64,000 nt of DNA, from assembly GCF_008704715.1 (NCBI RefSeq), contig NZ_CP023689.1, positions 62,001-126,000 on the forward strand. Direction: 5' to 3'. How positions within the stretch are numbered: position 1 is the first letter of the stretch; every line of letters begins with the position of its first letter. Shown in pieces: positions 35,476-43,471 of the stretch. The position numbers and the translations under genes are program-made. This DNA comes from Streptomyces chartreusis (lineage in GTDB: Bacteria; Actinomycetota; Actinomycetes; Streptomycetales; Streptomycetaceae). The notes beneath the pieces are model-generated. The model did no database searches and had not been told where the DNA came from. It worked only from the letters and a program-made list of their open reading frames with translations.

Positions 35476-36741
35476 CTACGGGACACCGAGTTCGAACAAG
35501 GCGTAGCCCGCGTACGAGCCGGAAGCCAGGGCCAGGACGCCGAGCAGCATGAACTGGTGGGTGAGGCTGAGGCGGCGCAGGGCGACGGCGAGTGGGAGGA
35601 AGAGCGGGAAGGCGGGGAGCAGATAGCGGGAGACGTTGCTGAATATCTGCTGGCTGCCCAGGATGAGGGCGAGGGTCAGGACGGTGTAGACCAGCAGTAC
35701 TGCTGGGGGACGCAGCCGGATCAGCAAGGGAAGCAACGCGAAGGCCAGCAGGACGACACCGACGCCGATCAGGTCCGCGAATGGCCACGCGAACAGGTAG
35801 TCGCGCTGGCCGACCGGGACGGAAGTGAGGACGTCCAGGGTCTGCCGGCCGTAGTCCCATTCGTGGGCCCAGGCACCGGACTGGAGCTTGAAGTAGCCGG
35901 TGTAGTCACCCATCCGATGCCCCACCCAGCCCAGGTAGGCCAGCAGACCGATCGGAGCTACGGCCAGCGCAGCCATCGGGCGGAGGACGCCGTCCTGTCG
36001 CCGGTAGAGCGTGAGTACGGCCGCTACGGCGACCGCCGCGAACAGGGCTACTGCGGTGGGCCGGTTGAGCCCGGCGGCGCAGGCGAGCAGACCGGCGGTC
36101 AGCCAGCGACGGTTGATGACGGCGTGGCAGGTCCAGGCGGCCAGGGCCACGTAGAGGGAGTCGGAGTAGACCGCCCACTCCACGCCGGAACCGGGCCATA
36201 CGGCCCACAGCCCGGCTGCGGCCAGGCCGGCCCGTCGGCCCGCGAGGTGGTCGGCGATTGCGTAGATGCCGAGGGCGGCGGCGAAGGAGGCGATGACGGA
36301 GACGAGCAGGCCGGCGCCGTACAGGCCAAGGCCGGTGGCCTCGGAGGTCAGCCGCATCAGCGCCGGGTAGAGCGGGAAGAACGCCGCCGAGTTCCCTTCG
36401 AGAGTGATCAGGCCCGTGGCGCCACGCACCGGGACCAGCTCGGGGTGGTACCCGTGCGCGGCGATCTGCTGGTACCACCATCCATCCCACGAGGCCAGGA
36501 CGTCCCAGGGATGCTCGCCTCCCCCGAATCGCGGGTTCTTCGTCCGGTACTTTCCCGCGGAGTGCAGCAGGCACATGAAGGAGGTGAAGCCGATCAGCTT
36601 CAGCGTGCCGTACATGGCCAGGACGGGGCCAAAGCGTTTCGCCGTGTGCGCCAACTGCCGCCGCCGGTCGGGGCTTTGGCGGGTGGGGTGGTCGTGGAGC
36701 CGCGCGTTCCAGCTGCTCGTGTCGGTGGCAGTCGTAGTCAT
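35476..36741 (-). CDS. polyprenol-phosphate-mannose-dependent mannosyltransferase-like membrane protein
   Basis: 421 residues from ATG 36741, which overlaps the upstream gene's stop as ATGA. About ten hydrophobic segments follow an N-terminal cytoplasmic tail. The first loop has the GT-C/PIG-V-like region WDVLASWDGWWYQQIAAHGYHPE with WDG/Asp residues, followed by ITLEGNSAAFFPLYPALMR. This fits integral membrane mannosyltransferases that use lipid-linked sugar donors. The coupled upstream gene encodes a GT2-GtrA protein that could make that donor. Together they probably glycosylate an exported protein or envelope lipid. Confidence 0.88.
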   Translation of the reverse strand: MTTTATDTSSWNARLHDHPTRQSPDRRRQLAHTAKRFGPVLAMYGTLKLIGFTSFMCLLHSAGKYRTKNPRFGGGEHPWDVLASWDGWWYQQIAAHGYHPELVPVRGATGLITLEGNSAAFFPLYPALMRLTSEATGLGLYGAGLLVSVIASFAAALGIYAIADHLAGRRAGLAAAGLWAVWPGSGVEWAVYSDSLYVALAAWTCHAVINRRWLTAGLLACAAGLNRPTAVALFAAVAVAAVLTLYRRQDGVLRPMAALAVAPIGLLAYLGWVGHRMGDYTGYFKLQSGAWAHEWDYGRQTLDVLTSVPVGQRDYLFAWPFADLIGVGVVLLAFALLPLLIRLRPPAVLLVYTVLTLALILGSQQIFSNVSRYLLPAFPLFLPLAVALRRLSLTHQFMLLGVLALASGSYAGYALFELGVP

Positions 36742-37958
36742 GCGCGGAACACCCATGCGCGGAGGAGGAGAAAGCGCAGCAGCGTCGCGAGCAAGTTGGC
36801 GACGAGCAGGGCGATGAGTTCGGTGCTGTGCGCCGCCGACGGGGCCGCGTGGTGCAAGGCGGCGAGTGATCCGCTGGTGAGTATCAGTCCGATCAGAAAG
36901 ACCATCAGGCCCCTGATCTGATGGCGCAACACCCCGCCACTGCCGCGGAGCCCGAAGGTGAAGCGTCTGTTCGCGGCCGTGTTGGCGACGGCGCACACCA
37001 GTAGCGCGATGGCGTTGGCGACCTGGCCTCCCGCCGCCGGGCGCAGCGCCGCGTAGAGCAGCAGGTGTCCGAGGGTGCTCACCGCTCCTACTGCGGCGAA
37101 GCGCGCGAGCTGGGTGGTCAGCCCCGGGGGCCCGGCGCTGTCGGTACGCCGTAGTCCGGCGTGCGGCAGGGTGCCGCGCACCAGTGCTCCACCGATCCTC
37201 GCGATGCCGCGCAGGTCGGCCAGCGCTGTGGCCAGGAGGTCGACCCGGCTGTCCGGGTCGTCCACCCAGTCGACCGGCACTTCGTGGATGCGCAGGCCGG
37301 CACGCTCGGCGATCACCAGGAGTTCGGTGTCGAAGAACCACCCGTTGTCCTGCACCAGGGGCAGCAGTCGCGCGGCTACGTCACGCCGTATCGCCTTGAA
37401 TCCGCATTGGGCGTCGGAGAAGCCGACGGCGAGGGTGGATCGTAGGAGGGCGTTGTAGCAGCGTGAGGTGATCTCGCGTTTCGGTCCGCGCACCACGCGG
37501 GAACCGGGGGCGAGGCGGGTGCCGATGGCTATGTCGGAGTGCCCGGAGATGAGTGGGGCGACGAGCGGTAGCAGGGCGGTCAGTTCTGTCGAGAGGTCGA
37601 CGTCCACGTATACGAGCACGGGGGCCGGTGAGAGCGACCAGGCGGCGCGCAGGGCGCGGCCGCGGCCCTTCTCGGACAGTCGCAGCCACTCCGCTTCTTG
37701 CAGTTCGGCGGCCAGTCGGGCAGCGATCTGCGGGGTCCGGTCGGTGCTGGCGTTGTCGGCGATGGTGATGCGGAACGGGTAGGGAAGGGTCTCGCGCAGA
37801 TGTGTGTGGAGTCGGCGCACGCTCGGCTCCAGATCCGCCTCCTCGTTGAATACAGGGACGACCACGTCCAGAACCGGCTCCGAGTGGTGGGCTCGTACCG
37901 GTACGCGTTGCGGCAGCCCGTTCAAGTCCTCCAGCTCGACCGGATGTCGATTCCTCAC
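36738..37958 (-). CDS. dolichyl-phosphate-mannose-type GT2 glycosyltransferase fused to GtrA
   Basis: 406 residues from GTG 37958 with GAAGGA upstream. Residues 28-250 form a GT2 domain: VVPVFNEEADL, ADNASTDRTP, YVDVDLSTEL (metal-binding DxD-like), KREITSRCYN and GFSDAQCGFKAIRRDV. Residues about 275-406 are a four-helix GtrA-like membrane domain (LARFAAVGAVSTLGHLLLY...ANAIALLVCAVANTAANRRFTF). The enzyme likely transfers a sugar to polyprenol phosphate, and the GtrA part may flip it. The stop overlaps the mannosyltransferase start, so the two are translationally coupled. Confidence 0.92.
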   Translation of the reverse strand: MRNRHPVELEDLNGLPQRVPVRAHHSEPVLDVVVPVFNEEADLEPSVRRLHTHLRETLPYPFRITIADNASTDRTPQIAARLAAELQEAEWLRLSEKGRGRALRAAWSLSPAPVLVYVDVDLSTELTALLPLVAPLISGHSDIAIGTRLAPGSRVVRGPKREITSRCYNALLRSTLAVGFSDAQCGFKAIRRDVAARLLPLVQDNGWFFDTELLVIAERAGLRIHEVPVDWVDDPDSRVDLLATALADLRGIARIGGALVRGTLPHAGLRRTDSAGPPGLTTQLARFAAVGAVSTLGHLLLYAALRPAAGGQVANAIALLVCAVANTAANRRFTFGLRGSGGVLRHQIRGLMVFLIGLILTSGSLAALHHAAPSAAHSTELIALLVANLLATLLRFLLLRAWVFRA

Positions 37959-38000
37959 AGTTGTCCTTCTTTGTGCTTTGGCGCAGGGCGTGCCTGGGTG

Positions 38001-38024
38001 CCCGGAGCAGCGGTGTGCTCCGGG
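38001..38024 (-). terminator. terminator downstream of the sigma/anti-sigma pair
   Basis: Perfect 9-bp stem CCCGGAGCA (38001-38009) with its complement at 38016-38024 and a 6-base loop, about 77 bases beyond the anti-sigma stop and upstream of the glycosyltransferase start. Confidence 0.7.
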
Positions 38025-38100
38025 GTTACGGCACTTTGGATTAGAGGGTTTGGACTAGGGGGTGCGGTCTACGAGCGGGCTTGTGGCTCCAGAGGGCCCA

Positions 38101-38565
38101 TCACCCGTAGTCCGGGGACATGGTGGACGTGGGTACTGACGTGGCATCCGTCGTCGGATCGCCTTGCGTGTTCTCCGTGCTCGATGGCGGGGGCGACGTC
38201 GTCGTCGTGGGCGGCGGCGCAGAGGTCGTGCCCCCCGTCGCCCCTGGGGGGCTACTCGTTCCCTCCGTGCCGGTGGCCGAAGAAGTCGGCGTCGAGGAGG
38301 GGGACACTGCCGGCGCTGTCGGGCTCGTCGCAGGCTCGGGGCGGGGACTGCTGGGCTCCACGCTGTGTGGCCTACCGGGCAGCAGGAACAGCGCGACACC
38401 GAGGCCGGTGATGGCCAACGCGAAACCGCCGGCCTGCTGCAGGGCCCGGGTGCGACGGCGGGTCCGCACGCCGGCCCGGAGGCGTTCCCGGTGCCGCGGT
38501 TCGAAGGGCGCGTGCTCATGGGTGCTGTGCATCAGCTGCGCCAGCTGCCGCTCGAAATGATCCAT
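38101..38565 (-). CDS. single-pass membrane protein, probable anti-sigma factor
   Basis: 154 residues from ATG 38565 with AAGGAGG 7 bases upstream. The N-terminal ~45 residues (MDHFERQLAQLMHSTHEHAP...RERLRAGVRTRRR) are charged and cytoplasmic. One membrane helix follows (GGFALAITGLGVALFLLPG, about 47-65), then a Ser/Thr/Pro-rich extracellular tail. It starts 11 bases after an ECF sigma gene. Gene order and topology match the cognate membrane anti-sigma of SigE-family factors. No zinc-binding HxxxCxxC motif is present, so it is not a ZAS-type anti-sigma. Confidence 0.8.
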   Translation of the reverse strand: MDHFERQLAQLMHSTHEHAPFEPRHRERLRAGVRTRRRTRALQQAGGFALAITGLGVALFLLPGRPHSVEPSSPRPEPATSPTAPAVSPSSTPTSSATGTEGTSSPPGATGGTTSAPPPTTTTSPPPSSTENTQGDPTTDATSVPTSTMSPDYG

Positions 38566-38576
38566 GGCGTCCTCCT

Positions 38577-39083
38577 TCACTGCACTGGCTCGATGACGTC
38601 GGCCAGGATCTGCCGCAGCCGCGCCACTCCGCGGGCAGCGTGGGCACGAGCCGTGCCCACCGGGCACCCGAGCGTCGCCGCCACCTGCCCCTCGGGCAGG
38701 TCCTGGTAGTAGCGCAGCACCACCGCCACTCGCTGCTTCGAGGTCAGCTGGGCGAGGGCTGCCTCCAGTCGCGAACGCTCCGCCACGTCGGACGACACAT
38801 CGCCGACCGCTGCCGCCTCGGGCAGCTGTTCGACGGGGCGTTCGCCCCACCAGCGCCGCTGGCCGGAGCGTGCCGCCGCACGCACCATCACCTTGCGGAC
38901 GTACGCCTCGGGCGCTTCCTCTCCGACCCTGGACCAGGCGAACCAGAGCTTGACCAAGGACTCCTGCAACAGGTCCTCCGCCCTATGCCGGTCACCTCCC
39001 ACGAGCAGACGAGCGAGGTGGAGCAACACCGACCAGCGAGCCGCCACGAACTCGTCGAACTCACCTGCCCGGGCCTGCCCCAT
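38577..39083 (-). CDS. SigE family ECF RNA polymerase sigma factor
   Basis: 168 residues from ATG 39083; MGQARAGEFDEFVAARWSVL followed by LHLARLLVGGDRHRAEDLLQESLVKLW is a typical region 2 start. Region 2.3-2.4 has WFAWSRVGEEAPEAYVRKVMVR, and region 4 is LTSKQRVAVVLRYYQDLPEG then QVAATLGCPVGTARAHAARG. It is followed 11 bases later by a likely anti-sigma gene. SigE-family ECF factors in Streptomyces respond to envelope or extracellular signals. The target promoters are not evident. Confidence 0.93.
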   Translation of the reverse strand: MGQARAGEFDEFVAARWSVLLHLARLLVGGDRHRAEDLLQESLVKLWFAWSRVGEEAPEAYVRKVMVRAAARSGQRRWWGERPVEQLPEAAAVGDVSSDVAERSRLEAALAQLTSKQRVAVVLRYYQDLPEGQVAATLGCPVGTARAHAARGVARLRQILADVIEPVQ

Positions 39084-39390
39084 CCGCGCTGTCCTTGCTC
39101 TCGCCACTTGCCTACACAAGGGAAAAGGCACCGGCAGGCACCTCACGCTGCACTCGAAGCCCGTGATCTGGGCCACACACGCATACGACGACGTGTCGGA
39201 CGGGCAGGGCCTGGTCAAGACCGCGGCGTTGAGGTGGTCCCCGCGCGAGCAGGGGTGCGTCGTCGGTGACCCGGAGCATGCGTGCCGGTGGGTGTGGCGT
39301 GGTCTTCGCGCGGGCGAGTCGAACGGGGACAGCAGCGCGGTAACGTCGTGGCGGTTGCCAACGGTCAGGTGATGGCGAGCGGGGTGCCGC
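39084..39390. other. promoter region of the sigma factor, no gene seen
   Basis: 307 bases between the sigma factor start and the stop of the next minus-strand gene. It must contain the sigma operon promoter. I see no clear autoregulatory ECF-type -35 and no open frame with good codon bias. Confidence 0.45.
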
Positions 39391-39876
39391 CTAGGCCCTG
39401 TCTCCTTGACCGTCCACAGGCTGGGGCGCTTGCGGGTGGTACATGGTGGTGCCGTCAGGATTCCGCCCGAAGGCGGCCTCTAGAACGTCGGGGAGGTCTT
39501 CCTCGGAGACCGTGGTGCGCACGTCCGCCAGAACCCGGGGAAAGTCGTCATCGTCGATGACACCCATGTGCTCCTGGCGGAGTTGGTGGATGATCTCGAC
39601 GAGCTCCGGTCTCAGCCGCATCCAGGCACGGGAGGTGCGGATCTCTTCATCGACCTGGTGCATGAACCAGCGCATGACCTCGTACGGGACGTCAGTATGC
39701 CCTGCGTGCGGGTTGAAGCACACCGTGGGTTCCCGTGCCGGATCCTCGTCGGGGACGATTGCGGTCACGAGATTCCGTTGCCCGGCCACCAGATCCAGTT
39801 CCAGATACCAGGCGTCGTCGGGTACGGAGTACATCGTGGTGATCGCGTAGTCGCCGTCGGGGTGTCGCAAGGCCAT
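39391..39876 (-). CDS. hypothetical protein (161 aa)
   Basis: ATG 39876 to 39391. An acidic soluble protein (ALRHPDGDYAITTMYSVPDD...VMRWFMHQVDEEIRTSRAWMRLRPEL...DDDDFPRVLADVRTTVSEED) with good actinobacterial codon bias but no family I can name. It has no signal peptide or membrane segment. It is isolated, with remnant-like DNA upstream. Confidence 0.7.
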   Translation of the reverse strand: MALRHPDGDYAITTMYSVPDDAWYLELDLVAGQRNLVTAIVPDEDPAREPTVCFNPHAGHTDVPYEVMRWFMHQVDEEIRTSRAWMRLRPELVEIIHQLRQEHMGVIDDDDFPRVLADVRTTVSEEDLPDVLEAAFGRNPDGTTMYHPQAPQPVDGQGDRA

Positions 39877-40178
39877 TGCCGCATGCTGTCACGCTGGACT
39901 GCTCCTCTTCGTCTGAGGCCGCCTCACGCTCAGCGACCTCAGGACCGAGGGCGACCGGCAGGTGTTGGAGCAGCTGATCGCCTGGGAGCCCGAGGAGTAG
40001 CCGGTCAACACCATCGTCCGGTGATTGCTGCAGGTCCCCAATCCTCTCCGAAGGACGGATCCCCCATCGAAGCCGAGCGGCCCCTCCCCGGCCCGGCCAT
40101 TCGAACGGCCTATGCGGAATCGTGCGGAGTTCGCCCTCTGCCCATGATGGATGGGATCCGACCGGCAAGGCGTGAGGG
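39877..40178. other. intergenic region with possible gene 3'-end fragment
   Basis: 302 bases. On the plus strand around 39.92-40.0 kb a run reads LTLSDLRTEGDRQVLEQLIA then WEPEE and stop, which looks like the C-terminus of a lost gene (no start, no upstream body). The rest presumably contains the promoter for the lipoprotein at 40179. Confidence 0.35.
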
Positions 40179-40796
40179 ATGGCGATGCTGCGAGACGACC
40201 ACGGCCGTGGACTTCGAGCCGTCGTGGCCACATTTGGCTTGGCCGTTTCTGCCGTTTTCCTGACCGCGTGCGGAGACGGGGACACGGACTCCTCGCCTGC
40301 ACCGACGACCAGTAGCCCGAATACTGCGTCGTTCTCAGGGTTGCCACCGTCCGCGCTGGCTTCCCAGGCGGCTTCCGCGATCGCTTCCGCTCATGCTTCG
40401 GCTTCGGCAGCGGCTTCCTCGGCATCTGCGCGCGCATCCGAGTTCGAGGCGTCCGTCGAAGCCGAGGCTGCCCGTGCCAGTGCCGCAGCGGAAAAGGAAC
40501 TCAAGGATGTCCAGGGGCGCGGCAACGCGGTGTCCGAAGTCGGCATGAAGGGCCTGCCCCGAAGCGAGACAAGCGGTCTGCTCGCCGTCCTGGTCACGAT
40601 CACCAACAAGACGAGTGACACGGCCTCGTATGCCGTTCAGATCGATTTCGAGGATTCGTCGGGGAAAGTCGTGGAGACGAGATTCGTCGGCGCGGAAGAC
40701 CTCGATCCGGGCGAGAAAGAGCAACCGATCGCCTTCAGTCGGCAGCCCGCGGACGCCAATCTCACCCCCCGTCTCGCCAAGGCACAGCGCTATTGA
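40179..40796 (+). CDS. lipoprotein with Ala/Ser coiled segment and FxLYD-like domain
   Basis: 205 residues from ATG 40179 (a second ATG at 40185 is possible). The signal sequence VVATFGLAVSAVFLTACGDGD has an LTAC lipobox. Residues about 60-110 are a low-complexity Ala/Ser/Glu helix, followed by a small beta domain (ETSGLLAVLVTITNKTSDTASYAVQIDFEDSSGKVV...GAEDLDPGEKE) of the FxLYD type. It is likely surface-exposed; function unknown. Convergent with a small membrane protein gene. Confidence 0.82.
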   Translation: MAMLRDDHGRGLRAVVATFGLAVSAVFLTACGDGDTDSSPAPTTSSPNTASFSGLPPSALASQAASAIASAHASASAAASSASARASEFEASVEAEAARASAAAEKELKDVQGRGNAVSEVGMKGLPRSETSGLLAVLVTITNKTSDTASYAVQIDFEDSSGKVVETRFVGAEDLDPGEKEQPIAFSRQPADANLTPRLAKAQRY

Positions 40797-40887
40797 CGCC
40801 ATGGGTGATCGACTAAGAAAGGCCCAGCGGGTCGGTGGGGAGACGGTGGGTTCACCCAACCCCGGCGGCGCGCACGCTCAACAGTTG

Positions 40888-41181
40888 TCAGGCGCGTGCG
40901 TGGCGCGCGCTGGTGGCTCCATGTGCGACCGGTCGGTCCTTGCGTTCCGTTCCCGCGACCGGCCCCATGCGCCGCAGCCACCGGCTGGACAGCGCCAACA
41001 GGCCGGTGAAGACCGCCAGTAGCAGGACGGACGTCCACATGGGACTGCTGCCTGGGGACGACAACGCCGTCACGATGCTCGACGCCGCCCACAGCAGCAC
41101 ACCCGCGGCGTACAACGCACGCATCCGACGCAGCTGCCGTACGACCGGCCAGGACCCCAGGGACTCGCTCTGTGCAGCCAT
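40888..41181 (-). CDS. small two-helix membrane protein (97 aa)
   Basis: ATG 41181 to 40888. Two hydrophobic helices (RALYAAGVLLWAASSIVTALS and MWTSVLLLAVFTGLLALSS) are separated by a short loop and flanked by basic residues. No family is recognised. It lies between a lipoprotein gene (convergent) and the DUF4139 pair (divergent). Confidence 0.65.
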   Translation of the reverse strand: MAAQSESLGSWPVVRQLRRMRALYAAGVLLWAASSIVTALSSPGSSPMWTSVLLLAVFTGLLALSSRWLRRMGPVAGTERKDRPVAHGATSARHARA

Positions 41182-41325
41182 GGGACGCCGAGTACCCGTT
41201 CACTCCCTTTCACACCTGGAAGCAGAGTTCCGCTCGGCAGCCGAGGCGACCCGTGAAGAAGCATGAAAACGCGGCATGGCCTGGGCGTAGGCTTCGGTCG
41301 GTAGGGGACATGGGGGGCGGAGTGC

Positions 41326-43467
41326 ATGAAATCTGAAGCTGCAGCGGAGTGGGCGTCATCGCTCGACGCGGTCGTGGTGTACGCGCAGGGTGCGCTCTGC
41401 ACCCGGGTAGCCACGGGAACCGTCCCGGCGGATGGCCGAGTGCGGGTGACGGGGCTGCCCCGCTCGATGGACGCCGGCTCACTGCGGGCGAAGGTCGTGG
41501 GCGATCGCGGCGTACGCGTCACCGAGGTGCGGGTGGAGGTCGAGGCCGAACCGTCCGGCACCGACGCGGTCGACACCCTGCGGCAGGAGATGGAGAGGCT
41601 GCGCAACGTGTGTGCCGCGGCGCAGGGGCGGCGTGACCGGCAGGTGAATCTGATCGCGGAGGTGGCGACGCTTCGTCCGGTTCCGCCGGCCCGCAAGCGG
41701 GAGGATCCGCCGCGGCGTACGGCTGCCGATGCCTGGCTGCGGCTTGCCGAGTTCGTCGACGACCGGCTTCGAGGGCTCCACTACCGGCTCGTCGAGCTGG
41801 AGGAGGAGCTCCGCCGGGTCCAGCACGAGTTCTCGGTTGCCACCGACCGCTGGATGCGTGCTTCCACCGACGTTCCGTCCGAGCGTGTCGCGACCACCGT
41901 CGTCGCACTCCTGACGCTCGACGGAATCGGGAGTGGGACCGCGGAAGTGGAGCTTGAGTACGGTGTGCCGGGCGCCGTCTGGGTACCGGCCTATCGCCTG
42001 ACCCACCGTCAGGGCGACGACAGCGGCACTCTGGTGTTGCGTGCTTCGGTCGCCCAGCGCACCGGCGAGGACTGGAACGGGGTGCGCATCGCCCTCGCCA
42101 CCGCGGACCTGCGGCGCCGCACCGATCTGCCGAGGCTGCGTTCCATCCGGGTCGGACGTCGGCAGCCCGCCCCCGCGCCCTCCGGCTGGCGCGAGCCCCC
42201 CACAGGGCTCTCCGACCTCTTCTCCGGCTACGACGCGGCGGGCCCGCGTCCCGCTCCGGCCGTCATGCCGGTCCCCGTGGGTGCGCCTGCGCCTGGCCCC
42301 GTCCCCCCGTTGCCGCCGCCCGCACTTCACGGGTACGGCATGCCCAGCCCGGAGTCGACCGGCGTCGTCAGCGCTCCCCCGGCGGCCTTCGGCGCCGTAC
42401 CGCCACCGCCGCCGCCCGCGCCGCAGGGGTACGGCATGCCGCCCGCCGCGTTCCCAGAGCCGTCCGGTCCCGCCGCTGCTCCGTCGGCGGTCTTCGACAC
42501 CGCCGTGCCCCGCCCGGCACCGCCGGCCCGCTCGGGAAGGCCGAGTGCCGGGGCCGGCCGCGTCGCCGGTCCTCCCCCGATTGCCCCGGCTGCCCCTCCT
42601 CCCCCGCCGTCAGCGCCGGTTCCGTCCGGTCCGCCACGGCCGAGCGGTGCGGAGCTCGACTACGCCGGGCTCGTACTGTCCGGCGCTGATGAGCCCGGCG
42701 GCCGAAGAGGCAAGCTCTTCCCCCGCGCTCCCCACGACCCGGTGGCGGACCAACACCGCCGTCGCGCCGAGGCGGTGGCCGCGCTGCCGTTGCCCGGCCA
42801 TGCCGTGCGGCCCCGCGAGTCGGCGGGCTCCTTCGATCACCGTTACGACGCCGTCGCCCGCGCCGACATCCCTTCCGACGGAACCTGGCACACCGTCACC
42901 GTGACCGAGATTGCCGTCGGGTTGCGCACCGAGTACCTCTGTGTGCCCTCAGTGGAGCAGACGGTCTACGCCACCCTCGTGCTCGCCAACGCCACCGACC
43001 AGGCCCTGCTCGCCGGGCCGGTGGAGGTCACCAGCGACGACGACTTCCTGACGACCGCCGCCCTGCCCACGCTCGCCCCCGGCGGCGTCCGCCGGATGGG
43101 CTTGGGCCCCGCCGAGGGCATCCGGGTCACCCGCCGCACGAACCTGCGCGAGTCGACCTCGGGGCTGCGCAACAACACCACCGTGCTCGCCCACCAGATC
43201 CATGTGGAACTCTCGAACCGGCTCGCCCAGGCCGTCACCGTCGAGGTCCACGAACAGGTTCCCGTCACCTCCGAACCGGACGTGCGGATCGATGAACACG
43301 CCGACTGGACGACGCCCGAGCAGGACGGCGGACCCGACCGGCATGCCCCGGGCACCCGAGTCTGGCGAGTGGACCTGCCCGCCGGCGGCAGCGCCTCCCT
43401 CGACGGCGGCTACGACATCCGCGTCCCGGCCGCCAAGGCCCTGGTCGGCGGCAACCGCAGGAGCTGA
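41326..43467 (+). CDS. DUF4139 (MuiA-type) protein with Pro-rich insert
   Basis: 713 residues from ATG 41326. The N-terminal domain (SLDAVVVYAQGALCTRVATG...GRVRVTGLPRSMDAGSLRA) is the DUF4140-like beta domain. A coiled-coil segment (about 85-175) follows, then the conserved VPAYRLTHRQ...QRTGEDWNGVRIALATADL of DUF4139. A Pro/Gly/Tyr-rich linker of about 180 residues splits the DUF4139 region, which resumes at ESAGSFDHRYDAVARADIPS and continues to the end. There is no signal peptide. Function is unknown; distant relatives are called mucoidy inhibitor A. It is 4 bases upstream of a second DUF4139 gene. Confidence 0.88.
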   Translation: MKSEAAAEWASSLDAVVVYAQGALCTRVATGTVPADGRVRVTGLPRSMDAGSLRAKVVGDRGVRVTEVRVEVEAEPSGTDAVDTLRQEMERLRNVCAAAQGRRDRQVNLIAEVATLRPVPPARKREDPPRRTAADAWLRLAEFVDDRLRGLHYRLVELEEELRRVQHEFSVATDRWMRASTDVPSERVATTVVALLTLDGIGSGTAEVELEYGVPGAVWVPAYRLTHRQGDDSGTLVLRASVAQRTGEDWNGVRIALATADLRRRTDLPRLRSIRVGRRQPAPAPSGWREPPTGLSDLFSGYDAAGPRPAPAVMPVPVGAPAPGPVPPLPPPALHGYGMPSPESTGVVSAPPAAFGAVPPPPPPAPQGYGMPPAAFPEPSGPAAAPSAVFDTAVPRPAPPARSGRPSAGAGRVAGPPPIAPAAPPPPPSAPVPSGPPRPSGAELDYAGLVLSGADEPGGRRGKLFPRAPHDPVADQHRRRAEAVAALPLPGHAVRPRESAGSFDHRYDAVARADIPSDGTWHTVTVTEIAVGLRTEYLCVPSVEQTVYATLVLANATDQALLAGPVEVTSDDDFLTTAALPTLAPGGVRRMGLGPAEGIRVTRRTNLRESTSGLRNNTTVLAHQIHVELSNRLAQAVTVEVHEQVPVTSEPDVRIDEHADWTTPEQDGGPDRHAPGTRVWRVDLPAGGSASLDGGYDIRVPAAKALVGGNRRS

Positions 43468-43471
43468 CACG

